From assembly GCA_016779225.1 (NCBI GenBank), contig JADHNZ010000020.1, positions 1 through 51,384 of the forward strand: a stretch of 51,384 bases of DNA. The letters run 5' to 3'. Position 1 is the stretch's first letter, and every line of letters starts with the position of its first letter. Under the pieces are notes generated by a model, which saw only the letters and a list, made by a program, of their open reading frames with translations, was not told the origin of the DNA and did not search any database. A program made the translations under genes and the position numbers. The stretch is from Planctomycetota bacterium (GTDB lineage Bacteria; Planctomycetota; UBA1135; GCA-002686595). Below are positions 19,939 to 28,220 of the stretch, one piece after another.

Positions 19939-20164
19939 TCCCCTCGGAGGCCTCCTCGCCCTGCCCATCCGCGCCTACCGGCGCTGGATCTCCCCCTGGA
20001 CCCCGGCCAGCTGCAGGTACATCCCGACCTGCAGCGCCTACGCGATCGAGGCCCTGTCCACCCACGGAGCCCTGCGCGGCTCCTGGCTCTCGTTCCGGCG
20101 CATCCTGCGCTGCCACCCCTTCGGCGGCACCGGCCACGACCCCGTGCCGCCCCCCCAGGCCTGA
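19931..20164 (+). CDS. yidD: Membrane protein insertion efficiency factor YidD
   Basis: A 77-residue peripheral inner-membrane protein that assists YidC-dependent insertion. The full family motif is visible: [29 protein letters not shown], and the C-terminal [18 protein letters not shown]. Conserved Cys residues are kept (CRYIPTCS and RCHPF). ATG at 19931 overlaps the end of rnpA by 8 bases, the standard rnpA-yidD coupling. The yidC gene itself is about 24 kb away on the other strand. Confidence 0.96.
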   Translation: MADPLGGLLALPIRAYRRWISPWTPASCRYIPTCSAYAIEALSTHGALRGSWLSFRRILRCHPFGGTGHDPVPPPQA

Positions 20165-20169
20165 TCCCC

Positions 20170-21255
20170 ATGCGACTCCCCCTCATCACCCTCGCCCTGG
20201 CGTCCTGCGCAGCCACCCCCAGCGAGTGCCCGATCCCTGGCGCCACGCCGGCCGACCACCTCATCCTGCCCGGCGAGACCCACTTCGCGCACCTGTGGCA
20301 GGTGACCTTCGGAGGCGAGAACGCCGAGGCCTACTGGAGCTTTGACGGGACGCGCCTGTGCATGCAGGTCCGCAACGAGGAGAGCGGCTGGGACTGCGAC
20401 CGCATCTGCGTGATCGAGGGCGACGGCAGCGTGGACCAGCTCAGCAACGGACGCGGGGTCACGACCTGCTCCTACTTCATGCCCGACGGTCAGAGCGTGA
20501 TCTTCGCGTCCACCCACGCCGAGCACGAGACCTGCCCCCCGCCCGCCGATCGCTCCCAGGGCTATGTGTGGCAGATCCACCCCGAGTACGACATCTACCG
20601 CCATGCCTTCGGCAGCGGCGACGAGCCGTTCGTGGCCGGCCCGGGCTACGACGCCGAGGCCACGGTCTCCCCCACGGGGGACCGCGTGGTGTTCACCTCC
20701 ACGCGCTCGGGTGATCTCGAGCTGTGGACCTGTGACCTCGACGGCGGCGACCTGCAGCAGGTCACCAAGGCGCCGGGCTACGACGGCGGCGCGTTCTTCA
20801 GCCACGACGGCAAGCGCCTCGTCTTCCGGGCCACGGCCTTCACGCCCGGAGCCGAGGAGGAGGAGCAGGCCGAGTACTTCCGCCTCCTCGAGCAGGGCCT
20901 CGTGCGCCCCAGCCGGATGGAGCTGTTCGTCATCAACGCCGACGGCACCGGCCGCCAGCAGCTCACCGAGCTGGGCAAGGCCAACTTCGCGCCCAGCTTC
21001 TACCCGGACGACTCGAAGATCATCTTCTCGACGAACCACCACGACCCCGAGCGTCCGGCGCTGAACTTCGACCTCTTCGCGCTCGACCTGGGCACGGGCG
21101 AGCTGGAGCAGATCACCCAGTTCAACGGCCCCCGCGGCAAGAGCTTCGACGGGTTCCCCCTGTTCTCCCCCGACGGCCGCTACCTGGCCTTCTCCTCGAA
21201 CCGCGGCGACAGCGCCCCCGGGGAGACCAATGTGTTCATCGCCGAGTGGCGCTGA
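20170..21255 (+). CDS. TolB-like (PD40/WD40-like) beta-propeller lipoprotein
   Basis: A 361-residue exported protein with a short lipoprotein-type signal (MRLPLITLALASC, lipobox LASC with Cys13). The mature part contains repeated PD40 blades: NAEAYWSFDGTRLCMQVR, CSYFMPDGQSVIFAST, DAEATVSPTGDRVVFTS, GGAFFSHDGKRLVFRAT, FAPSFYPDDSKIIFST and FPLFSPDGRYLAFSSNR. This is the TolB-type six-bladed propeller. TolB itself works with Pal and colicins, but such stand-alone lipoproteins are of unknown role. It starts 5 bases after yidD and may be co-transcribed. Cys pairs in the early blades suggest disulphides. Confidence 0.85.
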   Translation: MRLPLITLALASCAATPSECPIPGATPADHLILPGETHFAHLWQVTFGGENAEAYWSFDGTRLCMQVRNEESGWDCDRICVIEGDGSVDQLSNGRGVTTCSYFMPDGQSVIFASTHAEHETCPPPADRSQGYVWQIHPEYDIYRHAFGSGDEPFVAGPGYDAEATVSPTGDRVVFTSTRSGDLELWTCDLDGGDLQQVTKAPGYDGGAFFSHDGKRLVFRATAFTPGAEEEEQAEYFRLLEQGLVRPSRMELFVINADGTGRQQLTELGKANFAPSFYPDDSKIIFSTNHHDPERPALNFDLFALDLGTGELEQITQFNGPRGKSFDGFPLFSPDGRYLAFSSNRGDSAPGETNVFIAEWR

Positions 21256-21288
21256 GCGCTCGCACCCCCAGCCCCCTCGCCAACAGCA

Positions 21289-21960
21289 ATGGACACCCAC
21301 CACCCCCTCGTGGCCGTCGTCGATGACGATCCGGCCCTGCGTGACCTCGTCAAGCATGTGCTAGGCACGGTCGGACACGACGCCCTCAGCCACGGCACGG
21401 TCGAGGACTTCCTCGAGGACGAGCGCCTCGATCAGGTCGGCTGCGTCATCTGCGATGTGCGCATGCCGGGCCTCGGAGGCCTCGGGCTCCTGAACCGCCT
21501 GGCGGAGGACCCCTACGCCCCGCCGGTGATCCTGCTGACGGCGCACGGCGACGCCCAGATGGCTGTTCGCGCCCTGCGCGCGGGGGCCTTCGAGTTCCTC
21601 GAGAAGCCCTTCCGCGACCAGGACCTGCTGGATGTGGTCCAGCGCGCGGTCGAGCTCGACTCCAAGCGCCGCAAGCAGCGCGCCGCCCTGAACGACCTGC
21701 AGCAGCGCCACGAGACCCTCACCCCGCGCGAGCGCCAGGTCTTCCGCCTGGTCGTGGAGGGCTCCTCCAACCGGCAGATCGCCGACCAGATGGAGCTCTC
21801 GCAGAAGACCGTCGAGGTCCACCGCGCTCATGTCATGTCGAAGATGTTCGCCGGCTCGCTCGCGGGCCTGGTGCGGATGGCCGTGGCCCTCGAGGTCGCG
21901 GCCGGTGAGGACCCCCTGGAGTCCCTCCCGAGCCTGACCTCCGGCGGCGGCGCGCGCTGA
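21289..21960 (+). CDS. FixJ/NarL-type response regulator (receiver + LuxR HTH)
   Basis: A 223-residue two-component regulator. The receiver domain (residues 6-120) has the acidic pocket VVDDDP, the phospho-acceptor Asp56 in CVICDVRMPG, the switch Thr in LLTAHGD and the Lys in FLEKPF. The DNA-binding LuxR/FixJ HTH (about 140-200) reads LTPRERQVFRLVVEGSSNRQ then IADQMELSQKTVEVHRAHVM. The FixJ-type receiver normally partners a PAS histidine kinase; none is present in the window, so it is an orphan here. It is followed after 7 bases by an MBL hydrolase gene. Confidence 0.93.
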   Translation: MDTHHPLVAVVDDDPALRDLVKHVLGTVGHDALSHGTVEDFLEDERLDQVGCVICDVRMPGLGGLGLLNRLAEDPYAPPVILLTAHGDAQMAVRALRAGAFEFLEKPFRDQDLLDVVQRAVELDSKRRKQRAALNDLQQRHETLTPRERQVFRLVVEGSSNRQIADQMELSQKTVEVHRAHVMSKMFAGSLAGLVRMAVALEVAAGEDPLESLPSLTSGGGAR

Positions 21961-21967
21961 GCGCCCC

Positions 21968-22747
21968 ATGCGCCTCCAGGTCCTCTCGAGCGGGAGCAAG
22001 GGAAACGCCACCCTGGTGCGAGCAGGCGAGGCCTGCGTCCTCGTGGACGCGGGCCTCGGCCCGCGCAACCTGAAGGACCGGCTGGAGCTCGCCCAGCTCG
22101 GCCCCAGGGCCCTCGATCATGTGGTGGTGACCCACGGCCACCTGGACCACTCGCGGTCGGCCGGGGCCGTGGCCCGGCGCCACGACGCGACGGTGCACTG
22201 TGCCCCGAGCCTCCTGAGCCACCGTGCGGTCGCCCGGGCCCCGCGCCTCGCCGCCCTGCCCGTGGGAGGCTCCTGCACCCTCGAGGCCCGAGGCGAGCGC
22301 CTGGAGCTGCGCACGGCGCGGCTTCCACACGACTGCGACCCCACCGTGGGCGTCGGGCTCGAGCACGCGGGGCGACGGGCGGTGGTGCTCACCGACCTCG
22401 GGGTCCCCGACCCTGGCGTCGCACGCGCCCTCGCCGGCGCACATGTCCTCGTCCTGGAGTTCAACTACGACGCGGCCATGCTGGCCGAGGGCCCCTACCC
22501 CGAGCGGCTCAAGGAGCGCATCCGCGGTGGCCGCGGACACCTCTCGAACGCGCAGGCCGCCGAGATGCTGGGCCTGCTGCAGGGACCAGAGCTGCACACC
22601 GTGGTCCTCGCCCACCTCTCCGCCCACAACAACACCGAGGACCTCGCGCGCGCCGCCGCGGAGGAGGCCCTCTCCGCCGCCGGGCGGGACAAGGTCAGGG
22701 TGCTCATCGCGCGCCAGGACGAGCCCCTCGAGCCGATCCCCGTCTGA
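21968..22747 (+). CDS. MBL-fold metallohydrolase, WalJ/YycJ-like
   Basis: A 259-residue cytoplasmic metallo-beta-lactamase-fold protein. Its start LQVLSSGSKGNATLVRAG matches the YycJ/WalJ group (GSSGNA). The metal site THGHLDH (residues 55-61) is intact, with later ligands in RLPHDCDPTVGV, VVLTDLG and VLAHLSAHNN. YycJ-type proteins are proposed DNA exonucleases linked to cell-wall signalling and mismatch repair in Firmicutes; the exact role here is not shown. It lies 7 bases after the response-regulator gene and overlaps the nitroreductase start by one base (TGATG), so the three form an operon-like run. Confidence 0.85.
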   Translation: MRLQVLSSGSKGNATLVRAGEACVLVDAGLGPRNLKDRLELAQLGPRALDHVVVTHGHLDHSRSAGAVARRHDATVHCAPSLLSHRAVARAPRLAALPVGGSCTLEARGERLELRTARLPHDCDPTVGVGLEHAGRRAVVLTDLGVPDPGVARALAGAHVLVLEFNYDAAMLAEGPYPERLKERIRGGRGHLSNAQAAEMLGLLQGPELHTVVLAHLSAHNNTEDLARAAAEEALSAAGRDKVRVLIARQDEPLEPIPV

Positions 22748-23523
22748 TGAGCACTCTCCCTCAAGGCAGACAGCCTGCCCTACCCTCCGCTGCCGAGGTC
22801 GTCCTGGAGCAGATGGCCGCCCATGCGACCGTCCGCCGCTTCCGCCCCGAGCCCCTCCCCGAGGGGCTGCTGGAGCGCCTCGTCGAGGCCGCCTCCCACG
22901 CCCCCACCTCCAGCTGGATCCAGGGCTACTCGGTCCTGCGGTGCACCCGCCCGAGCGAGCGCGCACGCCTCGCGGAGCTCGCTGGCGGACAGCCCCAGGT
23001 GCACGAGGCTGCCGAGTTCCTCGTCATCTGCGCCGACAGCCGGCGACACCGCCTGGTCGCGGCCGATGCGGGGAGGCCCCATGCCACCAACCTCGAGGCC
23101 TTTCTCCAGTGCGCGCTCGACGCGGCGCTCTTCGCCCAGAACCTCGCTCTGGGGGCGGAGGCCTGCGGCCTGGGCACCTGCATGATCGGCGGCCTGCGCA
23201 ACGAGCTGCCGGCGGTTGCAAGCCTGCTGGAGCTGCCCGAGGGCGTCTGGCCCCTGTTCGGCCTGTGCCTCGGGCTGCCCGAGGAGCAGCCCCTGCGGCG
23301 GCCCCGGCTTGCTCCCGGCGCGCTCCTCGCAGACGACCGCTATCCGAGCGATGCCGAGGTCCGCGCAGCCATCGCCGACCACGACCGCGAGGCCGAGGGG
23401 TGGTATGCGGCCACAGGGCGGCCAGGCCGCACCTGGAGCGGCGGCGTCATAAGGACCTTCGCGAGCCCGCGCCGAGAGCACCTGCGCCGGACCTATGAGG
23501 ACCTGGGCGCGCACCTCGACTGA
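22747..23523 (+). CDS. NfsA/FRP-like NADPH nitroreductase (flavin reductase family)
   Basis: A 258-residue FMN-dependent nitroreductase. The FMN-binding elements of the NfsA/FRP group are present: HATVRRFRPEPLPEGLLERL, APTSSWIQGYSVLR, the helix LQCALDAALFAQNLALGAEA, GLGTCMIGGLRNE, and LCLGLPEEQPLRRPRLAPGA near residue 190. Such enzymes reduce nitroaromatics, quinones or flavins using NADPH. It is joined to the MBL hydrolase gene by a one-base overlap. Confidence 0.88.
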   Translation: MSTLPQGRQPALPSAAEVVLEQMAAHATVRRFRPEPLPEGLLERLVEAASHAPTSSWIQGYSVLRCTRPSERARLAELAGGQPQVHEAAEFLVICADSRRHRLVAADAGRPHATNLEAFLQCALDAALFAQNLALGAEACGLGTCMIGGLRNELPAVASLLELPEGVWPLFGLCLGLPEEQPLRRPRLAPGALLADDRYPSDAEVRAAIADHDREAEGWYAATGRPGRTWSGGVIRTFASPRREHLRRTYEDLGAHLD

Positions 23524-23533
23524 GGCGCCAGGC

Positions 23534-24223
23534 TCAGGGGAAGAAGCGGAAGCGGACGATGGCCCACAGGGCCGCCACGCCGTCGCGCCAGCCGATCTTC
23601 TTGCCCTCCTCGTAGCCCCGGTTCTCGTAGTGGATCGGGACCTCCACGATCCTCAGGCGTCGGCGGGCGAAGGCCGCGGTCAGCTCCGGCTCGATGGTGA
23701 AGGCCCGCGAGCGCAGCTGCAGGGACCGCGCGACGGCCGCAGGGAAGACCTTGTAGCAGGTCTCCATGTCCGTCAGACGGTAGCCGGTGAACAGGTTGCT
23801 GAAGCCCGTCAGGATCCGGTTCGCGAGGGTGTGCAGCCGGAAGTGGACGCGCTCGCTCCGGCCCAGGAAGCGGCTCCCATAGACCACATCGGCCTCGCCG
23901 GCCTGGAGCGGCGCCAGCAGGGTGCCGTAGTCGGCCGGGTCGTACTCGAGGTCGGCGTCCTGCACGACGACGAAGTCGCCCTCGACCGCCGCGAAGCCCG
24001 TCTGGAGGGCCGCGCCCTTGCCGCCGTTCTGCGCGTGGAGGAAGCTGCGCACGATCCCAGGATGGGCGTCGGCCAGCCGCGCGATGATCTCGCGGCTGCG
24101 GTCACGGGACCCGTCGTCCACGAGCAGCACCTCCTTCTCGTAGGGCGTGGCGAGAACCCGCCCCACGATCTCCTCGAGGGTGCGCTCCTCGTTGTAGACC
24201 GGGACGACGATCGAGAGCTTCAT
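23534..24223 (-). CDS. Family 2 glycosyltransferase (dolichyl-phosphate mannosyltransferase-like)
   Basis: A 229-residue soluble GT-A enzyme. It begins KLSIVVPVYNEERTLEEIV and contains VLLVDDGSRDRS, NGGKGAALQTGF, the catalytic DxD-like VVQDADLEYDP and YGSRFLGR, all typical of the DPM1/polyprenol-phosphate glycosyltransferase branch of GT2. There are no C-terminal membrane helices of the ArnC/GtrB type. The product is likely a polyprenyl-phosphate sugar donor. Its ATG overlaps the stop of the preceding GT2 gene by one base (TGATG), making it the last gene of a glycosyltransferase operon. Confidence 0.9.
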   Translation of the reverse strand: MKLSIVVPVYNEERTLEEIVGRVLATPYEKEVLLVDDGSRDRSREIIARLADAHPGIVRSFLHAQNGGKGAALQTGFAAVEGDFVVVQDADLEYDPADYGTLLAPLQAGEADVVYGSRFLGRSERVHFRLHTLANRILTGFSNLFTGYRLTDMETCYKVFPAAVARSLQLRSRAFTIEPELTAAFARRRLRIVEVPIHYENRGYEEGKKIGWRDGVAALWAIVRFRFFP

Positions 24224-25440
24224 CAGGGCTGCGAGCCGAAGAGGGCGCCCAGGTCGAGGAAGTCGACCAAGCCCTCATGGAGCGCACGATACGCCGGGTC
24301 CCCCTCGATGCACCAGAGGGGCTCCAGGAACAACGGCAGGATCTCCTCGTCCGGGCGCCGCCGGCGGTCCTGGACCGCCCGTCGCTTGGCGCTCCAGTGG
24401 CCCCAGCCGCCGACGAAGTCGTCCAGGGCGACGAGGTCCGCGGCGCCGATGCGGTCGATCTCCTGCACGGGCCGGCGCTGCTTCCGGAAGCGCGCGAGCA
24501 GCCGCTCCCACCAGCCCGGGCCGCTGAGCGTGCGCAGCTCCTCGATGTGGTACTCCGTCCGGTCGAGCGGCCCCATGTGCAGGAAGGCGCGCCGGACCGC
24601 GAGCGCGAGCATGGCGGGCAGCACCCGCTGCAGGCTCGCGTCGTCGTAGTTCTTGAAGCAGGCGAGGAGCGGGTTGCGCACCTGGAGGCGGCGCAGCCGC
24701 TCGGCCGGGACGCGTGCGCTCGTGGACGAGTGGTGGTGGTAGCACACCGCGTCCGGAGCGTAGTGCACCTCGTGGCCGAGCACCCAGGTACGCCAGCCCA
24801 GGTCCACATCCTCGTAGTAGGCGAAGAAGTCCTCGTCGAAGCCCCCCACCTCGTCGAAGGCCCCCGCGCTCATGGCCATGGCGCCCCCACACGCGAAGAG
24901 GGTCTTGCGCGGGGCGTCCCACTCGGGACCGTCCGGCGACTTGTAGCCGCGCTGGATCCCCATGCCGTGGAAGTTCGCGCCGCCCCCGGCCGAGTCGATG
25001 CTCTGGCCGTCCCAGTGGAGCATGCGGCCCGTGGTGGCCGCGCAGGTGCCACGCTGGACGGGGGCCACGAGCGCGCGCAGGAACCCGGGCTCCACGCGCA
25101 GGTCGTTGTTCAGGAACACGACCTGGTCGGGGCGGTCGGCGTTGCGCACGCCGGTGTTGCAGCCGGCGCTGAAGCCCAGATTGCGCTCGTTCTGGATGAG
25201 GCGCACCCACGGATGGTGCGCGCGCAGGTGCTCCTGGCTGCCGTCGTCCGAGCCGTTGTCGACGAGGATCACCTCGAAGCGATCCTTGGGGTAGTCGAGG
25301 GCGTCCAGGGAGCCGAAGCACCCGTCGAGGTGGTGCTTGCCGTTCCAGTTGAGCACGACGAGGCTGCAGCGGGGCAGCTCCGCGTCGGCCAGGGGCTCGA
25401 CGCGCGGGACCTCGAGGTCCCTCCTCTCGGCACCCGTCAT
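24223..25440 (-). CDS. Family 2 glycosyltransferase (rhamnosyltransferase-like)
   Basis: A 405-residue GT2 enzyme. The GT-A domain spans about residues 20-260 with CSLVVLNWNGKHHLDGC, VDNGSDDGSQEHL, NLGFSAGCNTGVRNA, the DxD region VVFLNNDLRVEP, and FACGGAMAMSAGAFDEVGGF followed by YYEDVDLGWR. This is the pattern of O-antigen and rhamnan transferases. The last about 130 residues are helical and contain no transmembrane segment I recognise. The ATG overlaps the stop of the upstream GT2-GT4 gene by 4 bases, indicating tight coupling. Confidence 0.9.
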   Translation of the reverse strand: MTGAERRDLEVPRVEPLADAELPRCSLVVLNWNGKHHLDGCFGSLDALDYPKDRFEVILVDNGSDDGSQEHLRAHHPWVRLIQNERNLGFSAGCNTGVRNADRPDQVVFLNNDLRVEPGFLRALVAPVQRGTCAATTGRMLHWDGQSIDSAGGGANFHGMGIQRGYKSPDGPEWDAPRKTLFACGGAMAMSAGAFDEVGGFDEDFFAYYEDVDLGWRTWVLGHEVHYAPDAVCYHHHSSTSARVPAERLRRLQVRNPLLACFKNYDDASLQRVLPAMLALAVRRAFLHMGPLDRTEYHIEELRTLSGPGWWERLLARFRKQRRPVQEIDRIGAADLVALDDFVGGWGHWSAKRRAVQDRRRRPDEEILPLFLEPLWCIEGDPAYRALHEGLVDFLDLGALFGSQP

Positions 25441-28157
25441 GGCCGCACCTCGGGGCGCGCCCGGAGGGCCACTCGCGCAAGGCGCAGGTGACCCCCTTCC
25501 GGGGCGGTGCGGAGCCGCAGGGAGCGGGCTCCGTCAGGGAGGTCCAGGTCGAAGTGCTGCACGGCGTTCCGATCCTCTCCATCGGCACGGCATGGCTCCA
25601 GGCTGACCTCCTCTCCCTCTCCCAGGACGACCGTCCCGCTCAGGAGGAGGTCCGGCTCGGCGGCGAGGACGAGCTGCTCGAGCTCGAGGCGCACCGGACC
25701 GGGCTGGAGGCGCGGGAGAGTGAACTCGACGGCCGTGCCGGGGAGCAGCAGCAGGAGGTCGGATCCCTGGGCCACGACCTCGCCCGCGAGCCGGCGGCCC
25801 TCGCGCGGCGCCCACTCGGCCAGGAGGCGCTCGCTGGCGGACTCACGCTGCACACAGGCCAGGCCCCGGTAGCGGTACTCCCAGTCCGCGGCGTCCTCCT
25901 CCACGGTCTTCGGGGCCGGAAACTCCCGCCCCAACCCCTCCAGGAGCCCAGGCTCCTCCAGGAGCCTGCGCAGCTGCCGCGCCAGGTCCTCGGCCCGGCC
26001 GGGCTCGAAGTGCAGGCCATCCACCCCGTCGCGGACGAACTCCGCCATGCCCCCAAAGCCCGAGACCACGAGCGGCGTGCCGCAGGCGAAGGCCTCGGCG
26101 ATCGTCACCGGCGCATTCTCGAACCAGAGGCTCGGGATCACGAGGACATCCAGGTCCCGGTGCACCTCGGGGAGGCGCCCGTTGTCGAAGCGCCCTGCGA
26201 AGCGCGTCGCGGTCCCAGCCGCCGCGCGCTGCAGCTCGGCGTGGTGCGTGTCCTCGGCGGGCGAGAACGCGCCGTGCACCACGAGCTTCACCGGCAGGCC
26301 CGCCAGCAGCCGCATGGCCTCCACCAGCACCCCCACGCCCTTGTACCAGACCAGACTCCCCACGAAGCCCACGCGCAGCACGCCCCCCTGGCGCGGAGAC
26401 TTCGCCGCGGCGTGCAGGTGATCCACGGCAAGGCCGTTCTCGCTGAACAGGAACCGGTGCGCGTCGAAGCGACCCGTGGCGAGGTAGCGCTCCCGCAGGA
26501 AGCGGCTCGGGCTGACCTGCAGGTCACAGGCGGCATAGGCGCCGAGGACCACCTCCTCCCGGTCGCGCAGGTCCAGGTACTCGGAGGCGCTGCGCCGCAG
26601 GCCTGCGGGGAGCAGCTCCGTCTCCCGCGCGCGCCGCGCCAGCTCGCGCAGGGCGCCGCCGGCCAGGCCGTCCAGCGCGGCCAGGCGCGGCACGGCGTCC
26701 AGGGAGCGCTCCTTCACGCACGCGAAGCAGCCCGAGCCCATGCCCTGCTCGCACACCTCTCCGTCGGGCCGGATCAGCTGCACGCGCGGGCAGAGGCCCC
26801 AGTAGTCGTGGCAGTGCACCACCGTGGCGCAGCCCGCGTCCTTGGCCAGCTGCACGAGGCTCGTGCTGGTGTGGATCAGGTGCTGGAAGTGGACGATGTC
26901 CGGCTGCTCCTGGGCGAGCACCCGTGCAAAGGCCGCCTCCGCCGCAGGCTGCTCGTAGCTCGCCCGCAGGCTGGGGTGCTCCAGGCGGTGGGTCATGCGC
27001 CAGACGCGCAGCTCCTCGAAGGTGCCCTCCTCGACGGAGAAGTCCGGAGGGCCGTCCGGCCCGGCGGGAACGCGAGCGAAGACGGCGACCTCATGCCCCC
27101 GCGCAGCCATGCCCCGCGCGAGGCCGAGCGTGAACACCTCCGTGCCCGCCCAGGTGTCCGGTGGAAACCCGTGAACGACATAGAGCACCCGCACGCGGCC
27201 ATCCGCACGCGCCCGGGTCGCGGAGCGGCGCGCCCCGGTCGCGCCCCCCTCCAGCAGCCCCTCGAAGGCCGCCCGCCGCAGGTCGCGCACCTCCCGGAGC
27301 AGCGCCTCCGGCTCGGCCGCCGGCGCCAGCTCCGCGATGGCCTGGCGATCCGCCGGCTCGAGTCGATCGAGGAGGACCGGGATGTCGGACGCGCGACCGA
27401 TGCAGGTGCGCCCCAGCCACTCCTGGTTGAAGCGGCCGTCGATCCGGCCGCGCGAGCGCATCTCATCCACGCCGTAGTCGTGGCTGTGCTCCACGGCCGC
27501 GCGCTCGGTGTAGACGATGGCCCGACCGTCCTCCAGGAGAGCGCGCGCGGCGAGGACATCCTCCCCGAACCAGGTCCGCGGCATGGGATGCCGCTCCCAG
27601 AACGAGCGCCGGATGGCCGAGGCCACATCCTGGAACGAGTAGAGCAGGCGTCGCTCGTCGGGGGACATGGCGGCGTACTGCTCAGCGGGTGGCAGGCGGA
27701 CGACCTTGCGCTCAGCCGCCCAGCCGGGGTCCTCACGCGAGAGCACGCGCGTGGAGTCCAGGGCATCCGGCCGGGGCAGGTTGCGGCAGTAGGCGCCGCC
27801 GACCTCGGGGTCGCGGAACTCCTCCGCCAGGTCCCGCAGCCAGGTGCGCGAGGCGGGGATCGCGTCCTGGGTCAGGAACACGAGCAGCTCCCCGGCGGAG
27901 CGCGCCGCCAGCCGGTTGCGCGTGTCCCCGTGGTCGAACTCCACCTGGTGGATGCGGTCCGCGTGCAGGGGAACGGGGAAGCGCGGGGCCCAGGCCTGCA
28001 GCAGCTCCCAGGTGCCGTCACTCGAACCGGAGTCGGTCACCCACAGGTCCCAGGGCAGGTCGCACTCCTGCTCCGCGAGCGCGGTCAGCACGCGCTCGAG
28101 GAACTCCATCCCCTGCCAGGTGGGCATCAGGACGGAGAGGCTCTTGGGGAGGGTCAT
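25437..28157 (-). CDS. Fused GT2-GT4 glycosyltransferase with extra C-terminal domain
   Basis: A 906-residue bifunctional glycosyltransferase. Residues about 5-290 are a GT2 domain (LSVLMPTWQGMEFLERVLTA, HGDTRNRLAARSAGELLVFL, TQDAIP). Residues about 325-790 are a GT4 GT-B domain (VLYVVHGFPPDTWAGTEVF, CHDYWGLCPRVQLIRPDG, VGFVGSLVWYKGVGVLVEAM, NAPVTIAEAFACGTPLVVSG). The GT4 part carries the Cys-rich segment (CPR...C...CFAC) seen in some GT4 enzymes. The last about 110 residues, after the second domain, are beta-rich (LLLLLPGTAVEFTLPRLQ) and match nothing I know; they could be a sugar-binding module. ATG at 28157 is preferred because 17 upstream codons are not family-like. Four-base overlap with the next gene. 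Confidence 0.87.
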   Translation of the reverse strand: MTLPKSLSVLMPTWQGMEFLERVLTALAEQECDLPWDLWVTDSGSSDGTWELLQAWAPRFPVPLHADRIHQVEFDHGDTRNRLAARSAGELLVFLTQDAIPASRTWLRDLAEEFRDPEVGGAYCRNLPRPDALDSTRVLSREDPGWAAERKVVRLPPAEQYAAMSPDERRLLYSFQDVASAIRRSFWERHPMPRTWFGEDVLAARALLEDGRAIVYTERAAVEHSHDYGVDEMRSRGRIDGRFNQEWLGRTCIGRASDIPVLLDRLEPADRQAIAELAPAAEPEALLREVRDLRRAAFEGLLEGGATGARRSATRARADGRVRVLYVVHGFPPDTWAGTEVFTLGLARGMAARGHEVAVFARVPAGPDGPPDFSVEEGTFEELRVWRMTHRLEHPSLRASYEQPAAEAAFARVLAQEQPDIVHFQHLIHTSTSLVQLAKDAGCATVVHCHDYWGLCPRVQLIRPDGEVCEQGMGSGCFACVKERSLDAVPRLAALDGLAGGALRELARRARETELLPAGLRRSASEYLDLRDREEVVLGAYAACDLQVSPSRFLRERYLATGRFDAHRFLFSENGLAVDHLHAAAKSPRQGGVLRVGFVGSLVWYKGVGVLVEAMRLLAGLPVKLVVHGAFSPAEDTHHAELQRAAAGTATRFAGRFDNGRLPEVHRDLDVLVIPSLWFENAPVTIAEAFACGTPLVVSGFGGMAEFVRDGVDGLHFEPGRAEDLARQLRRLLEEPGLLEGLGREFPAPKTVEEDAADWEYRYRGLACVQRESASERLLAEWAPREGRRLAGEVVAQGSDLLLLLPGTAVEFTLPRLQPGPVRLELEQLVLAAEPDLLLSGTVVLGEGEEVSLEPCRADGEDRNAVQHFDLDLPDGARSLRLRTAPEGGHLRLARVALRARPEVRP

Positions 28158-28220
28158 GACGGGCAGCCGGGCGGCCCAGGGTAGCGCCCAGCCCCTTGGA
28201 GGGTCCAAGCCCCAGGGCCC

